NCBI GenBank assembly: GCA_022376925.1
Contig: JAIOJX010000025.1
Span: 99,165,608-99,229,607, forward strand
Reading direction: 5' to 3'
From: Tragulus kanchil
Taxonomy: Eukaryota > Chordata > Mammalia > Artiodactyla > Tragulidae
DNA length: 64,000 bases
Shown: positions 45,441-57,573 of the stretch, piece by piece
Layout: each line of letters opens with the position of its first letter
How positions within the stretch are numbered: position 1 is the stretch's first letter
Notes under the pieces: model-generated
The model's database searches: none
Told to the model about the DNA's origin: nothing
Seen by the model: only the letters and a program-made list of their open reading frames with translations
Program-made: the position numbers and the translations under genes

Positions 45441-47759
45441 CCAGCCATTTCATGAGTAGAGGGGCTTTAATTTAACCTTGAATTGAATCAAATAAAATAT
45501 TAAAAAATATTGAATATTAATACAGAGCTCACAGTGTACTAATATCTGTACCCATTTATGTGAATTTAGTGATGCTCATTAATCCTTTGCGCTGTGGACT
45601 CTAGTAGGAAACTATAAATAGAGTTTGCCCCCTGCCCTTGAGGAACTAACTGCAAAGGAGGAAAGACATGCAGGTAAGACCTATGACTTAAAAACACCCA
45701 GAAAATAACTCACCTGCCATTTTTAATTATATAGAGCTTTCCATCTATGGGATTTATTTTGCCAAAGCCTTCTAATGAAAGAGTTTCACAATTTAATTTA
45801 ATTTTCAGAGGGGATGCCAAAAGTGCAATTAATTGATAAAAGTTCCAACTATGAAATTTCATTTTGGAAAGCAGTCTGCCATATCTTTATATACCATTAA
45901 ATTCAATCATATGCTTGTCATCCTGGCAGAACATCTTGATATACTTGAAGAAACATGGTAGGGGAAGTTAAAAAAAAAAAAAAAAACAACACTGTCAGTA
46001 CTGCCCTGTAGGGGTTCCAAATACAAGTGTTAGCATGGTTGGGTTATACCAATCCATCATTAGGTTGCATCTCCCGGGAGTTGAAACTACAGCTGGGCTT
46101 GGCAAGGAGGCACTTTTACCAGTCAGAGTGTGAACCATGTGTCAGTCCCCCAGAGAAGATACATAGCCTGTGTACCGTTAGGATTGGATATGCTTATGCT
46201 GAAGACTTTAAATCAATTTCTGAGGTCTTTCTACAGATGTTGACTGCTGCAGGTTGGCATATAACATAGTATACCATGAACTTCAATTGATGTGTACAGC
46301 CTAAGAAAACGTTGAAATACAGAGCAATAGAAAACAGCACAAAGAATAAAGCAGGGATGGCACAGAATTCACTGAAATGATCTCTTCTGTTTAATGACAC
46401 CCTTTAAATAATATTACCGTGGAAAATGAAGTTATCATCTCCTCAGACTGATGCAGAATGTTTGTGACTTTTAAATTCTAGAAGGTTTTGTGGCCTTTAT
46501 AAATGGAAATGGATTGGATTTATTTGTAAAATAATATATGCCTATATTTAGATATCTTTTTTTTTTCTTCAGAGTCCAATTAAAATACATTTAATTATAC
46601 TCTAATAGTTTGGGAAGAGGAGTAGGCATAATTTCTAGTGAATTCACCAATTAAAGGACTTAGGATGGCTAGACAAAACCAGGCCCTTACAAAGCATTTT
46701 AGTTTCTCTGTACTTCTGAGTACAGATATTTTTCCTTATAATTGAAATGATGCTCTACTTTTAAATAAAATATCTCACTTTGAGTTAACAAGATGTTTTA
46801 CTGAGGCCACAACAGGATTCATTGGAAATAGTTAAACTTCCATGTGAAAAAAAAAAAAAGTCCCCTTCCTAAACAGCAAATGTTTAGACAGTGTGATTTC
46901 CATGGACTCTAAATCCTGTCTCTAGGAGGAGGGCCTGGTGAACCCTTGCGGTGGTCAGTGTAGCAGAGGAGTGCAGCTGCATGAGTGGAGACCCTCTTCT
47001 CCAGTCTGGACTTGAGCTCATTCTCTGATGCTCTTCTCCCTGATAGGGTGTGTATCCCATCACAGGTGATCATCTCATTACATCCGGTCTTTGTATCTCG
47101 TGCAAAAATGTTTTCGTCTTACATTTAAATTTGGCTCAAATGCAGTTTCAGTGTTATTGCGTTTGCTACAAAACAATAGTGGTACTGGTACTATTCATTC
47201 ATACATTCATTCTCTCTTTTCCCCTTTCTCTCAACACACAACTGGGTAGTCCCACAGAATGCACTCACATACCCATAATCAGTGTCCTTTGAATTTCTCT
47301 GAGTTAAAGATGGTATAGCCCTTGAGCATTGTTTAGAAGGGAGTAACAACCACAGTGCAAGAGAAGTTTCTTAAAAGTATGTGCTCCCTATCTACAGGTC
47401 GCTGTGGTAATTCCTTTGCAGATCAGTAAACATCCCCTCTACAAACATTCCACCTACTATGCCTCAGCCCAGAACTCTGTTTGTTGACCGGTTTGTTTTG
47501 TCTCTATAATGACCTTAATGTACTTCATTGGGAAAATATTTTCTTTGTAATTATGATATCCTAGTCATAATCTAACCTTGTCAGAGAACTCAACACATGC
47601 TTTTTAAGATTATTTTAATAAAACAAGAATATATTGTTAGTGCTATTACAACCAAGCAAATGATTCCATGAAGGTGTGCATAAGTCCCTGTGTGGAAACA
47701 TAGGAAAATACAAAGTTGATAATTGTGAGTGGGCACTAGAATGTCTGGGGAAAGGCACT
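45441..47759. other. Gene-free, mostly unique sequence
   Basis: A possible antisense L2 scrap lies at about 45585-45690. A-runs occur near 45970 and 46847. The rest is unassigned, and no open frame exceeds about 80 codons. Confidence 0.45.
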
Positions 47760-48180
47760 CTGGATCAAATGGGAGTCATGGTGAGCTCATGATTCCTACT
47801 GAGTAGAGAAAGGAGGTGTGTGTGAAGTGAAGGTCAGGTAGACAGGATGGTCTGTACCGAACCAAGATGGGGGAGATGGTGTGTGTTAGGAAAGGGAAAC
47901 CAGTTTGGAGAAGGACTCAGAACATGGATGAGGCTGTGAGGTGAAACTGGAAAAGTAGCAAAATCACACCTTGCAAACTTCGAAGGCTTAGAGGGTTAGG
48001 AAGAGGTGACTGTATTTGTATTTTTAAAAGTTTGTCAGAGCTCTGGAGGATGAATTGGAGAGGCCATAGGCTCGAGGCAGGGTCTTTGCATTCACTGTGA
48101 GATTTATATTCAGGGTGCAGAAGGAGGCTTTGCTGTTTTGTCAGCAAACTCCACGGACTTTTCACGACAGTTGCAATGAT
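47760..48180 (-). mobile_element. Possible L2 segment, antisense
   Basis: 'ggaagaggtgactgtatttg', 'ttttaaaagtttgtcagagc' and 'ggaggatgaattggagaggc' resemble the antisense L2 block that reads roughly 'atttgcattttaaaaagatc' and 'tggagaatggattggagg'. Divergence is high. Confidence 0.45.
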
Positions 48181-50149
48181 GGCTAGCATTTCTTGTCTAC
48201 TTAATATTTTTCTAGGGAATGCTTAGACAGGTTACAGATGGAGGCGTTTTCCAATGTGAGAGAAAGCTAGGGAAAATAAATGAAAGTGAAAATTTTGCTA
48301 ATAATTTTGCAATAGAAAAAGACTGCTTTTCCTTGCTCCAGTTGTTAAGAAGTGACTAGAATAAGTCACACGAATAGGAATCTTAGAATTGAATAGGATT
48401 CTGGTTCTCATAGGTAATATCATGCCTGGGAGATCTCCAGGTTCTTTGTAGCAATATATCAAGGAAGGCAGTGACATTTTCCCTGTACACTATCCACATT
48501 ATTTGTACATGCACACATAGCTTTGGCGATTAGAAAGTCTTTTATGAAAAGATGAAGTATCTAGTTGGGCACAGAGGATTCACTTTGATCTTTTTAAAAG
48601 GGCTGCTGAAATTTTGACTTAAATTTTTCTGTCTGCACACACAAACAGGATTTAATTTCTTTCCACCTAAGTTATAACTGCCTTCTCAGAAAAGGTCTAA
48701 GATATTTCTCAAGAACAGGACCTGGAAAACTAAGAGTTCAAGAGATCAGTGCTTTAGGGGACAAGGCATGGAAATGATACATTTTCTCATAAAGTTTAAA
48801 TGCATTTTGGTCCAAGCAGATGCCTTTTAGCTCAAGGCACTTGCATGAATCACTCATTCATTCCTCACAAGTTGATGAAACTGTAGCTAAAATACTAGCT
48901 ATTTAAGTAGAATAGGAGAAAACCTTAAAAAAAAAAAAAACCCACTAAAATTGTGTTTTGGAACTAGACTACGAATGGTTTTATAACCATGAAGATCAAG
49001 TATATGTTGAACACTTGCTATGTACTAGGCAGACTTGTTGATGGAAGTATTGTATTCTAGAAAGCATCCTGGAATATTTAAGGATAATTGATAACCTACC
49101 TTTTGAAGGCAGGTGACTTAGTAACCCCTATGGGACATCGTTATATAATGGTTTCCTGGAGAAGAGGAATAAAATGTGTGATTGAGGTAGGGTACTCAGT
49201 GCAGCAAGAGAACCAGGAGACAAAGACAAAGGAAGATCAAGAATTCAGAAGTGGCAGATGCTGGCCTGATGCCTCTGTTGATTTGGCAGTGACAACACCA
49301 TTTGGCTCTCAAGGATAAAAGAAATACTAGTTTAACACATGCTGTGTGGTTATGAGACACAAGATACTAGCCTCAGAGATGAGAAACTGAGCAAATGTCA
49401 CCATGGGTTCAGGTACCTAGATCAGTGTAGAAAGGGAAGGGAAGGAACGTTCTTCATTTTCTCAGTGAATTAGAACAGATTTGCTTTCCTAGATTCAGGA
49501 GGTTAAGCCTAGGGTGGGAAACTTGAAGAGAGTGCTCAAATGATCCACTCCCCCAACTGACTGCCATTATGGCAAATGGAAAAGGACGAATTGGGGTGAA
49601 GTCAGGATGGTGGAGCACCTAAGGAACGCAAAAACTGTAAATGTGCAATAATGTTATTAATTTGTTTTATTTGTATTCTCCCAATTTCCCTAAAAGTTGC
49701 CTCCAGAAAAAAAAAAAAAAAAACACTCAAGTCGGTTGATACCTAAATGTAATTGTCGTGTAGGTTTTACTGCATTTCTGATAGCTTTTCTCATGGGGGC
49801 ATTTCTATTCTCTAGGCTCTGGAGCAGACACCCTTATGCTAGAATCCTAGCATAGCTCAGAAGCCTCCATCAGCTAGAAAAGAAGAACACTTTTACCACA
49901 TCACTGTTTCCTTTTTTTTAGAATTAATTAGCAGTAATGTAACAGTGGGTAGCCCAGTACCCAGGAGTGTGATAAACAGTTACCATTTCCAGTGTCGTGT
50001 ATATCACAGTCTTTTAATAACACAGACCTTGCTTTTAAATTTCATTGTTAAGAGGAAGCTTCTTTAAAGTCTCTTAGCCTGATAGTTCTCAGTTCTATGT
50101 CTCTGTCTTCTCCTGTATTCGACACTTTTGTTTCTCAGTGTAAATAACT
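48181..50149. other. Gene-free, mostly unique sequence
   Basis: 'tgttgaacacttgctatgta' near 49003 suggests a small MIR/L2 scrap. There is a long A run near 49707-49723. Nothing else is recognised. Confidence 0.45.
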
Positions 50150-50275
50150 TTTTTTAATTGGAGGATACTTGGTTTACTCTGTTGTATTCATTTCTGCTGT
50201 ACAACGGGAATCAGCTATGTGTACATATATCCAGCTATGTGTACATATATCCTCTCCCGCTTGAGCCTTCCTCCC
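50150..50275 (-). mobile_element. L1 3' UTR-like fragment, antisense, with a 20-bp tandem repeat
   Basis: 'attggaggatacttggttta', 'tgttgtattcatttctgctg' and 'tacaacgggaatcagctatg' resemble a common artiodactyl antisense L1 3' segment ('attggagtatagttgattta'). Inside it 'agctatgtgtacatatatcc' occurs twice in tandem (50213-50232 and 50233-50252). Confidence 0.6.
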
Positions 50276-50284
50276 ACCACCCTG

Positions 50285-50500
50285 CATCCCTTTTTCATTG
50301 TCAAGGCCGCCTTTTCCATGAAGCTTTTCTCTGATACTGTAGGGCCACTCATTTCTGCACTTGATTCCCAGTGCCTACCTCTCCACAATATCCTTAAAGA
50401 TTTAATTGCATTCTGTCCAGATATCCTAGCCCATACTTTCTTTGCCTTTGCCATAGTGTCAGCCCTGTTACTTTGGCACGAAATGTGTCCTTTCTGTATC
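50285..50500 (+). mobile_element. L2 LINE 3' region
   Basis: 'tcaaggccgccttttccatg', 'aagcttttctctgatactgt' and later 'atccagcgcttagaaggcag' match L2 ('tcaaatgccacctcctccgtgaag'). Confidence 0.6.
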
Positions 50501-53500
50501 CAGCGCTTAGAAGGCAGCATTCAGTGGTGTGCTGGCAACACTGATGTGCCCCAGCCCACGGAGAGCCACGTTGGTTTCCCCCATCCACTTTGCTCCTCTC
50601 CTGGCCATTAATGCAGAGAGCCCTGTGCCCAACCCTGTTATTAAATTATCTGCTATTAAAATGATAAATTGGTTTCTGCTTCAGTAATTCAATGTGCTTG
50701 AAGACTACTCTTTACAGAATCTTGCTTTTATATTAATGTGTTACTTTAAAAGGCGGTATTTCTTACCTGAACATCACATTTTCCAGAATTTACTGTTTAT
50801 TTCTGTTATTAATTTGAATCCTTTAAAAAATATCTTAGAGAGTGTTTCCATTTTCCATAAGTAAGAACTGTAGGAATGTTTATTGAACATCGTTGAACAC
50901 CTTTAAAAGGATTTGCATAGAATTTGAAGACGGAAAGGGGCTTATGCCATCACCTCTCTTTTCCATCTTACCCGGATTACTGTTGGCATCCCGTAACCAG
51001 GCCTAGTTTTTGCTGTTATTCTCTGAGCAGCAGCACTCTTCACGATGGACCATTTATTAGGGTCTGTACCTCACGTACTAGCTATGCTTGTATATGACCT
51101 TGTGGAGGTGTCCATGTATAGTTTTCCAGGGTCAGGTCCACTCCGTTAGTGAGAGTTTCCAAGGGTTGAAAGTTCCCTTTTCCTTTGTAAAACATAAGAA
51201 TCACTGTTCTGGTGGAAAGGACTTCTCACTTCTATAAAATTAGCTTCAGACACAGATTCTACCACTTGTTTTCCAACCTCTGAGGATAAAAGCAGCTCTC
51301 TCACCTTGGTTTCCTTTAGTTCCCTGGACCTGTCTGTGGCCTAAATGAAAGAAAATACACAAAGCCCTGGCCCATAGGGGCTGCTTCCTAAACGCGATGG
51401 AGACGTCATCCTTGTTGTCTAAAAGCCATCATTCCCATTGTGGCATTGCTCTGATTCATTTATCATCAGAGATGGAAACCAGCTGCTCCAGCCTCTGTGG
51501 ATGACAACTGTCTGTGCACTTAAAGTACTTAAGCAAACCCTTGCCTCCTTAACCACGGGTTAATTCCTTTGACCCTTCTTCGTAGCCAGTTGTCAGATGG
51601 GAATTTTCTCAGTGGTTTGCCCACTTAAGGCGGTATGTCTCCAGAGGCCAGTGGTTGAAGGGGAAGCCGGTGTTATTAACTGCAGAGCTGAGTACCAGCT
51701 TGGATTCTTGTTTTTCTGTGCTGATTGTCTCTGCTTTGCAATAAAGGAGAGATCAACCCAACAGTATGTTACATGATTCCCAGCAGCCTGGGACACCACT
51801 TCCGCCTACAGAGGCAGAGTGTAAGGAAGTACGACTTCTTAGGATGGATAATGAAGAAGAAAGATTGAAGCAGCCATAGTGGGAGAAGTCTGGGAAAAAG
51901 TGTTTGAAATTGTATCCAGGATTTCCAGCCAGTCTGGAGCCAAGAAAAGCCAAAAGTCAGTATGCAAAACGAACTGTCCTAATGTCTCTTTCCTTACAGT
52001 CAGAAATGAATCAGGCAGCTTTTAAAAGCAAGGACGTAACAATTTCAAATTGCAAATTAAGAACAGATAAAAGAAAATATGCATTATTTAAATGAATTGC
52101 TGCCTCACAAAGGCCCCTTGGCATGTTTATCTGTTCAAAGAGTTAACTAAATTCTAGATGCATAATATTATAATCCTGAATTTAAGACCAGCTATTCATT
52201 TTATTAAAACTCTATGTACAGAGTGAATGGGTAACTCCATCAAATAAATGATGTTCAGAAAATGCAGTATACACCCAGCTCCTCCTTGTTGTGTCAAATG
52301 AGAAAAATTAAAATACCTTATACATTTTTAGTTTGGGGTCTGATGTTTTGTAAGTATTTTTCCCAGAACAAAGGCAGGAGAATCCTTATATGCGGATCCT
52401 AGGACCCCATGACATACAGGAATTATGAGCAGGACAGAAACAGAGGTGGCCCCAATGAATGCTTGCTCTAAGGAGGTGGCTGTGCAGAAGGAAATGGTCT
52501 TCTCTGAAAGGCCATCCTTTGGACGCACAGTATCGAGCCTCTTTCCCTGTTAGTCACGCATTATCCACACAATTCTGACTTCTTACCACTATTAACAAAA
52601 GCCCCTAAGTTTCCTGGCAGCAACTTTGAAACTTTTCAGATGGGACGGCAGCACGTTCTTTGAGGAGCCAGAGCCTTCAGCAAGAGATCCCTGCACCTGG
52701 TTTGAGCAAGGGAGAAGGGGCCAGGCCAGTGCAACCGTCCAGGAGAGCGTCAGAGGTCCTTGCTGCCTGCTATGGTGACTGGCTGTCAGGTGCATCATGC
52801 GTAACATGAGTTAGAGCAACTGAAGTAAATTTAATTCAGAAGGTTCCATTTTTAAAGTCTGTTCAAGGTTATCCAAATTATAGCATGGCTTTCATTTGAA
52901 TCCCAACATCCTTTCTTGATTTGAGGAGAAAAGATGGAGCTAATCGGTTAGACATTCACATGGAAAGGTGCCATATCCTGTGCTTTATGGAAAGTGGTGG
53001 GTTGTAAACCACTGACGAAAGTCAACAGGTATGTGCCTTTGGGAATACAAAAGAAGGATGAGCATCTTTGTGCGCCAAGGCATGGATCGTTGGAAAGGAA
53101 CAGTGTTTTTCAGAAAAGAGTAAAACCTAAAAAATACCTCTCGCTCCCTGACTTTGACACCCATGCTCTGACACTCATGATAAATAAAGCAGAAAATGAA
53201 TTCAAAAGCGATGACTTCACAATAACAATGAGGTGAGAATCACTGCATTTTTTTTAGCCACTTGGCTCACTAAATAAAAGAAGGGGATGGCAGATAGTAT
53301 TAGAGGAATCCACAGAACTTTCTCAATGAAGAGATGTTCAGGGGGATTCTGAAGAAAGAGAAACAGCTGGTCATGAGGAATTGGAAATGTTATAGGCTGG
53401 GATTTACCAAGCCTATACCACGTCAGTCACGTTTGGATCATAGAAAGTAACATGAGTAAAACAGAGTTACTATCCACTTAACTTGCCCTCTGTTATCTTT

Positions 53501-53627
53501 CAGAGAGACTTAAGAAATCCATGTATTTCCTAACCTTTCAAAAATAAGCATGGTAAATGATGTGCTAATAAGGCTCTAGTTTAATGGTACTAGATATCCT
53601 GATTGTGTATTTAATAGTCTGCAATAT
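50501..53627. other. Gene-free, mostly unique sequence
   Basis: About 3 kb with almost no recognisable repeats. Open frames of 63-80 codons (for example 51904 and 52994 on the plus strand) resemble nothing known to me. A splice-acceptor-like 'tctctttccttacag' ends at about 52000 but has no supporting exon evidence. Confidence 0.45.
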
Positions 53628-53742
53628 GATGGCATCACCAATTCAATGGACACCAGTTTGAGCAAACTCCGGGAGACAAAGCTGAGTCTGGAGTGCTGCA
53701 GTCCATGAAATCGCAGAGTTGGGCACGACTTGGACACTAAAC
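53628..53742 (+). mobile_element. Bov-B 3' end / Bov-A fragment
   Basis: 'gatggcatcaccaattcaat', 'gtttgagcaaactccgggag' and 'cgcagagttgggcacgactt' are Bov-B 3' landmarks. About 115 bp remain. Confidence 0.85.
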
Positions 53743-55514
53743 ACCAAAATTATATTATCCAATCACCATAAATTACATAAGCAATGCAGAGTATGATTTT
53801 CAATTTACTTTTTATTTGAGAGGAACAGGAAAAGAATATTCCAATCATCCCTAAAAAGCCTTTCAGTTTTTATTTATGTTTGAATTTGTGAAGATTCATC
53901 AGTTTTTTGAAGATTACTTCAATTGTGTTTATTTGTTATCATTAGTAGCTAAAAAAAAGTGATAGTCCATATGTTCAGGGGCTGAAAGAAATCCAGGTAG
54001 GAGCATCTGGAAATTCAAGTTAGTTTTTTTTTTTTGCTTATTCATACTATTTCTTTTTTTGTTGTTTATTGGGAAATTTCATCCATGAGGAACTGTCAAA
54101 TATTTTCACTCAGATTATTTGAAAAGCAGAGGCAATGTAAAGTTTCATTTTATTGCACTATTTTCTAATTAACAGAGACAAAATATATATTTTTTAATTT
54201 TGATTTGCCTAAGGAGAAGAAAATGTGCATATCAGTAGTACAAGTATTAGCTTGATTATTAAAGAGTTAAAAAAAAACTGATAACTAAAACCTAGAACTA
54301 TCATAAGGAAAAATAAAAGAGATATGATACTATACTTAAATTTAAAAATGAAATTCTCAAAACTATTTAATTTATAACTAAGGCTAAAAACATATAATCT
54401 GGAACCCACTGCCGTGATTTATTTCTGAATCTACAGTTCAGTGCTTTTGTCTGAATTCCTAAAAATGTAACTTAAAAGCCTGTCAAGAGTTTAGTCAGTA
54501 ACTGAGACCTGTAACCTGTTTTTCAGAGTCATCAACTTTAGTTTCCTTGGTTGAGAAAAAGTACCTTTGATAAATTCTGAACATGATCAAAATAGACTTG
54601 GGCAACTGAATCTCCATCATAGATCCATGCTACTTCTTTTTTCTCTTGCAGACCATTAGAAAACAATGCCAACATCATCCTCTCTGTACCTAGAGGGAAA
54701 GCAATATTACGTTCCTTCTCTAAATGATGCTCCAGGGATAAATTTAAAATCTTGTCAAACTAACAGAGCCATGTGGATACACTGTAGAGCTGGGCTATAT
54801 TTCATATTGAAAACAGAACATTACATACTAATTTTTTAAGGTGTATAAAATTTCCAAGATCTTGTAAATACGAAGGTGTTCAAACTGGGTAGGGTATATA
54901 CACAAAAATGAGATGTGTGTGTTGGAATATGCCTCACAAACACACATTGAGACTGAGAACTGTGCTCCGATGTGAGACCTGAATCTGCTGTGGCTAATTT
55001 TCTATGTGTAATAACTAAGTTGAGTTCTCCCATATATTATTTTATGCAGTACTTTTGTAGCAAATTGATTTAAGTGCCTTTTTGGAACAGTTGTTGGGCA
55101 GAATTGATTCTGTGGCCAATAGATTGACTTACACAGCACAATTGTGTCTGGGTTGATTCTGGCATCTAAATAGAGTTTTAAGCAAATGGAGCAGTTTGGC
55201 GTGCTGGTGTAAGTTCTCCATCAACTTAGACTGTGAAATGTCGTGACATACATTATTAAAAGAGATTCAGTGAAGTATGGTGGGTTACAATACCCACTGA
55301 CTGATGGCAAGGACAAAACAAAGTATTTGAGTTGCATTAGAAATTTTAAAGTAAATATGGTCTTTCTGAAAAGGTGTACACTGATATGGTCAAAGTTGAA
55401 TTGATGAGATGTTCTAATTGCAAAACCATAAAGAAAGAAGTGAACAGACCTGGATGGATGCCTTTGTACTCTCCACTCACATCTTTCAAACCCAGGAAAA
55501 ATCCAGAATGGATC
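53743..55514. other. Gene-free AT-rich sequence
   Basis: No repeat or coding region is recognised. Confidence 0.45.
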
Positions 55515-55700
55515 ATTTTAGGCATAGCTTCCTAAGGGCAGGAACTTTCTGTTCACTTCTGAATCCCCAGTACCTGTTAAATGCTGAGGATAAGTTCCTT
55601 TCATTTCTAGGGCTCTGTTTCCTCATCTGCATGTGGATGAAACCAATACCTGCTTCCTAGGCTTATGAATATTAAAAGTGACAGATGTTTAAAACAATAG
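55515..55700 (+). mobile_element. L2 3' scrap followed by MIR 3' half; MIR part copied at about 56712-56815
   Basis: 'ctaagggcaggaactttctg' and 'gaatccccagtacctgttaa' look like an L2 3' end (55515-55595). 'ggctctgtttcctcatctgc' and 'aaaccaatacctgcttccta' look like the MIR 3' half (55597-55700). Confidence 0.55.
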
Positions 55701-55890
55701 AACAATAGGTGAGTAGAAATCCATTACTCTGAAGTATATAGAAGGAATAAACTGTGCCGTTTAAAAACTACCCAGCCCTGATTCTTCTTTTGCACAAGTT
55801 GCTATGGTTGTCTTTTTGTTTTATTTTACACCATTTATCATTTTCCCCTCTTAATCTCATCCTCTCGTATTTCGCCGGCCCTTGTCAACT

Positions 55891-55940
55891 CTTCTCTCTC
55901 TCTCTCTCTCTTGTCACCTCTTCTCTCTCTCTTTCTCCTT
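55891..55940 (+). repeat. (TC)n-rich microsatellite, copy at 57006-57055
   Basis: Two TC runs separated by 'ttgtcacctc'. They have the same length and interruption in both TD10 copies. Confidence 0.9.
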
Positions 55941-56700
55941 CTTTCTCACTCTCTGCCTTGTTCTTTTCTGAGTTGTTTCTCTGATTTTTCCACGTCTTCT
56001 TTAGTCCTCTCTGTGAAATGGCAGTTTCCTTTCTGCTCCATCAGCGCCAGAAGCTTGGGAGAGTAGGCAACTGGCAGTGAGAAGCACCCACTCTACTGCT
56101 CTGAATTGAGGCCTGTCTCCTGGCAGCACAGGAACCAGGGGTTATGGAGACACTCACCCCCGCTCCTCCAGAAGTCTCACCCAGGATAGCTCACTGAAAT
56201 TAGAACCTCCTTTATTAGGTATAGTTCAGTAATCTTTGTATCATAAAAATGTGGCTTTGAATCTCCTGAAAATGTCTGCTTGCTGCATAATCAAGGGTCG
56301 ACTGTGCATTAAGTGGAAACATTAGTTTAAGATTGCCTTTCAGAAATTATACAATGGCTTTTTTACATTCAGAACATTATGACATACCCGATGTAGGTTA
56401 TGAACCTCTTATCCTTCTTTGTAATTCAGAAATTGTATATGATGAATTTAAATTCCCTGAAATTAAAATGTATCTTAAAATAGCTCAGAGCTTACTGGGA
56501 TTGTTTTAAGTATTTATTGACAATGACAGCAATATAATGCACAGATACTATGTTTAACTATGAGAAAAAGTCTTTTCTCTCTTGTGCTATGTTGTACTTT
56601 AATAGATACAATTAATATACTAAAATTTCACCTAAATTATAGGGCATCTTCCCAAATCCTATTTGATGGTGTATACTTTCACTTTAAGAAATGATAATAT
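55941..56700. other. Gene-free sequence in TD10
   Basis: No repeat family or coding frame is recognised. It is repeated at 57056-57816. Confidence 0.45.
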
Positions 56701-57573
56701 TGTAGACTGTTCCTTTCATTTCTAGGGCTCTGTTTCCTCATCTGCATGTGGATGAAACCAATACCTGCTTCCTAGGCTTATGAATATTAAAAGTGACAGA
56801 TGTTTAAAACAATAGAACAATAGGTGAGTAGAAATCCATTACTCTGAAGTATATAGAAGGAATAAACTGTGCCGTTTAAAAACTACCCAGCCCTGATTCT
56901 TCTTTTGCACAAGTTGCTATGGTTGTCTTTTTGTTTTATTTTACACCATTTATCATTTTCCCCTCTTAATCTCATCCTCTCGTATTTCGCCGGCCCTTGT
57001 CAACTCTTCTCTCTCTCTCTCTCTCTTGTCACCTCTTCTCTCTCTCTTTCTCCTTCTTTCTCACTCTCTGCCTTGTTCTTTTCTGAGTTGTTTCTCTGAT
57101 TTTTCCACGTCTTCTTTAGTCCTCTCTGTGAAATGGCAGTTTCCTTTCTGCTCCATCAGCGCCAGAAGCTTGGGAGAGTAGGCAACTGGCAGTGAGAAGC
57201 ACCCACTCTACTGCTCTGAATTGAGGCCTGTCTCCTGGCAGCACAGGAACCAGGGGTTATGGAGACACTCACCCCCGCTCCTCCAGAAGTCTCACCCAGG
57301 ATAGCTCACTGAAATTAGAACCTCCTTTATTAGGTATAGTTCAGTAATCTTTGTATCATAAAAATGTGGCTTTGAATCTCCTGAAAATGTCTGCTTGCTG
57401 CATAATCAAGGGTCGACTGTGCATTAAGTGGAAACATTAGTTTAAGATTGCCTTTCAGAAATTATACAATGGCTTTTTTACATTCAGAACATTATGACAT
57501 ACCCGATGTAGGTTATGAACCTCTTATCCTTCTTTGTAATTCAGAAATTGTATATGATGAATTTAAATTCCCT

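Noticed and set aside
52994..53236. An 80-codon plus-strand frame ending just before a donor-like 'aggtgag'
   Set aside because: No recognised protein, no matching acceptor and no neighbouring exon. A frame of this length is common by chance.
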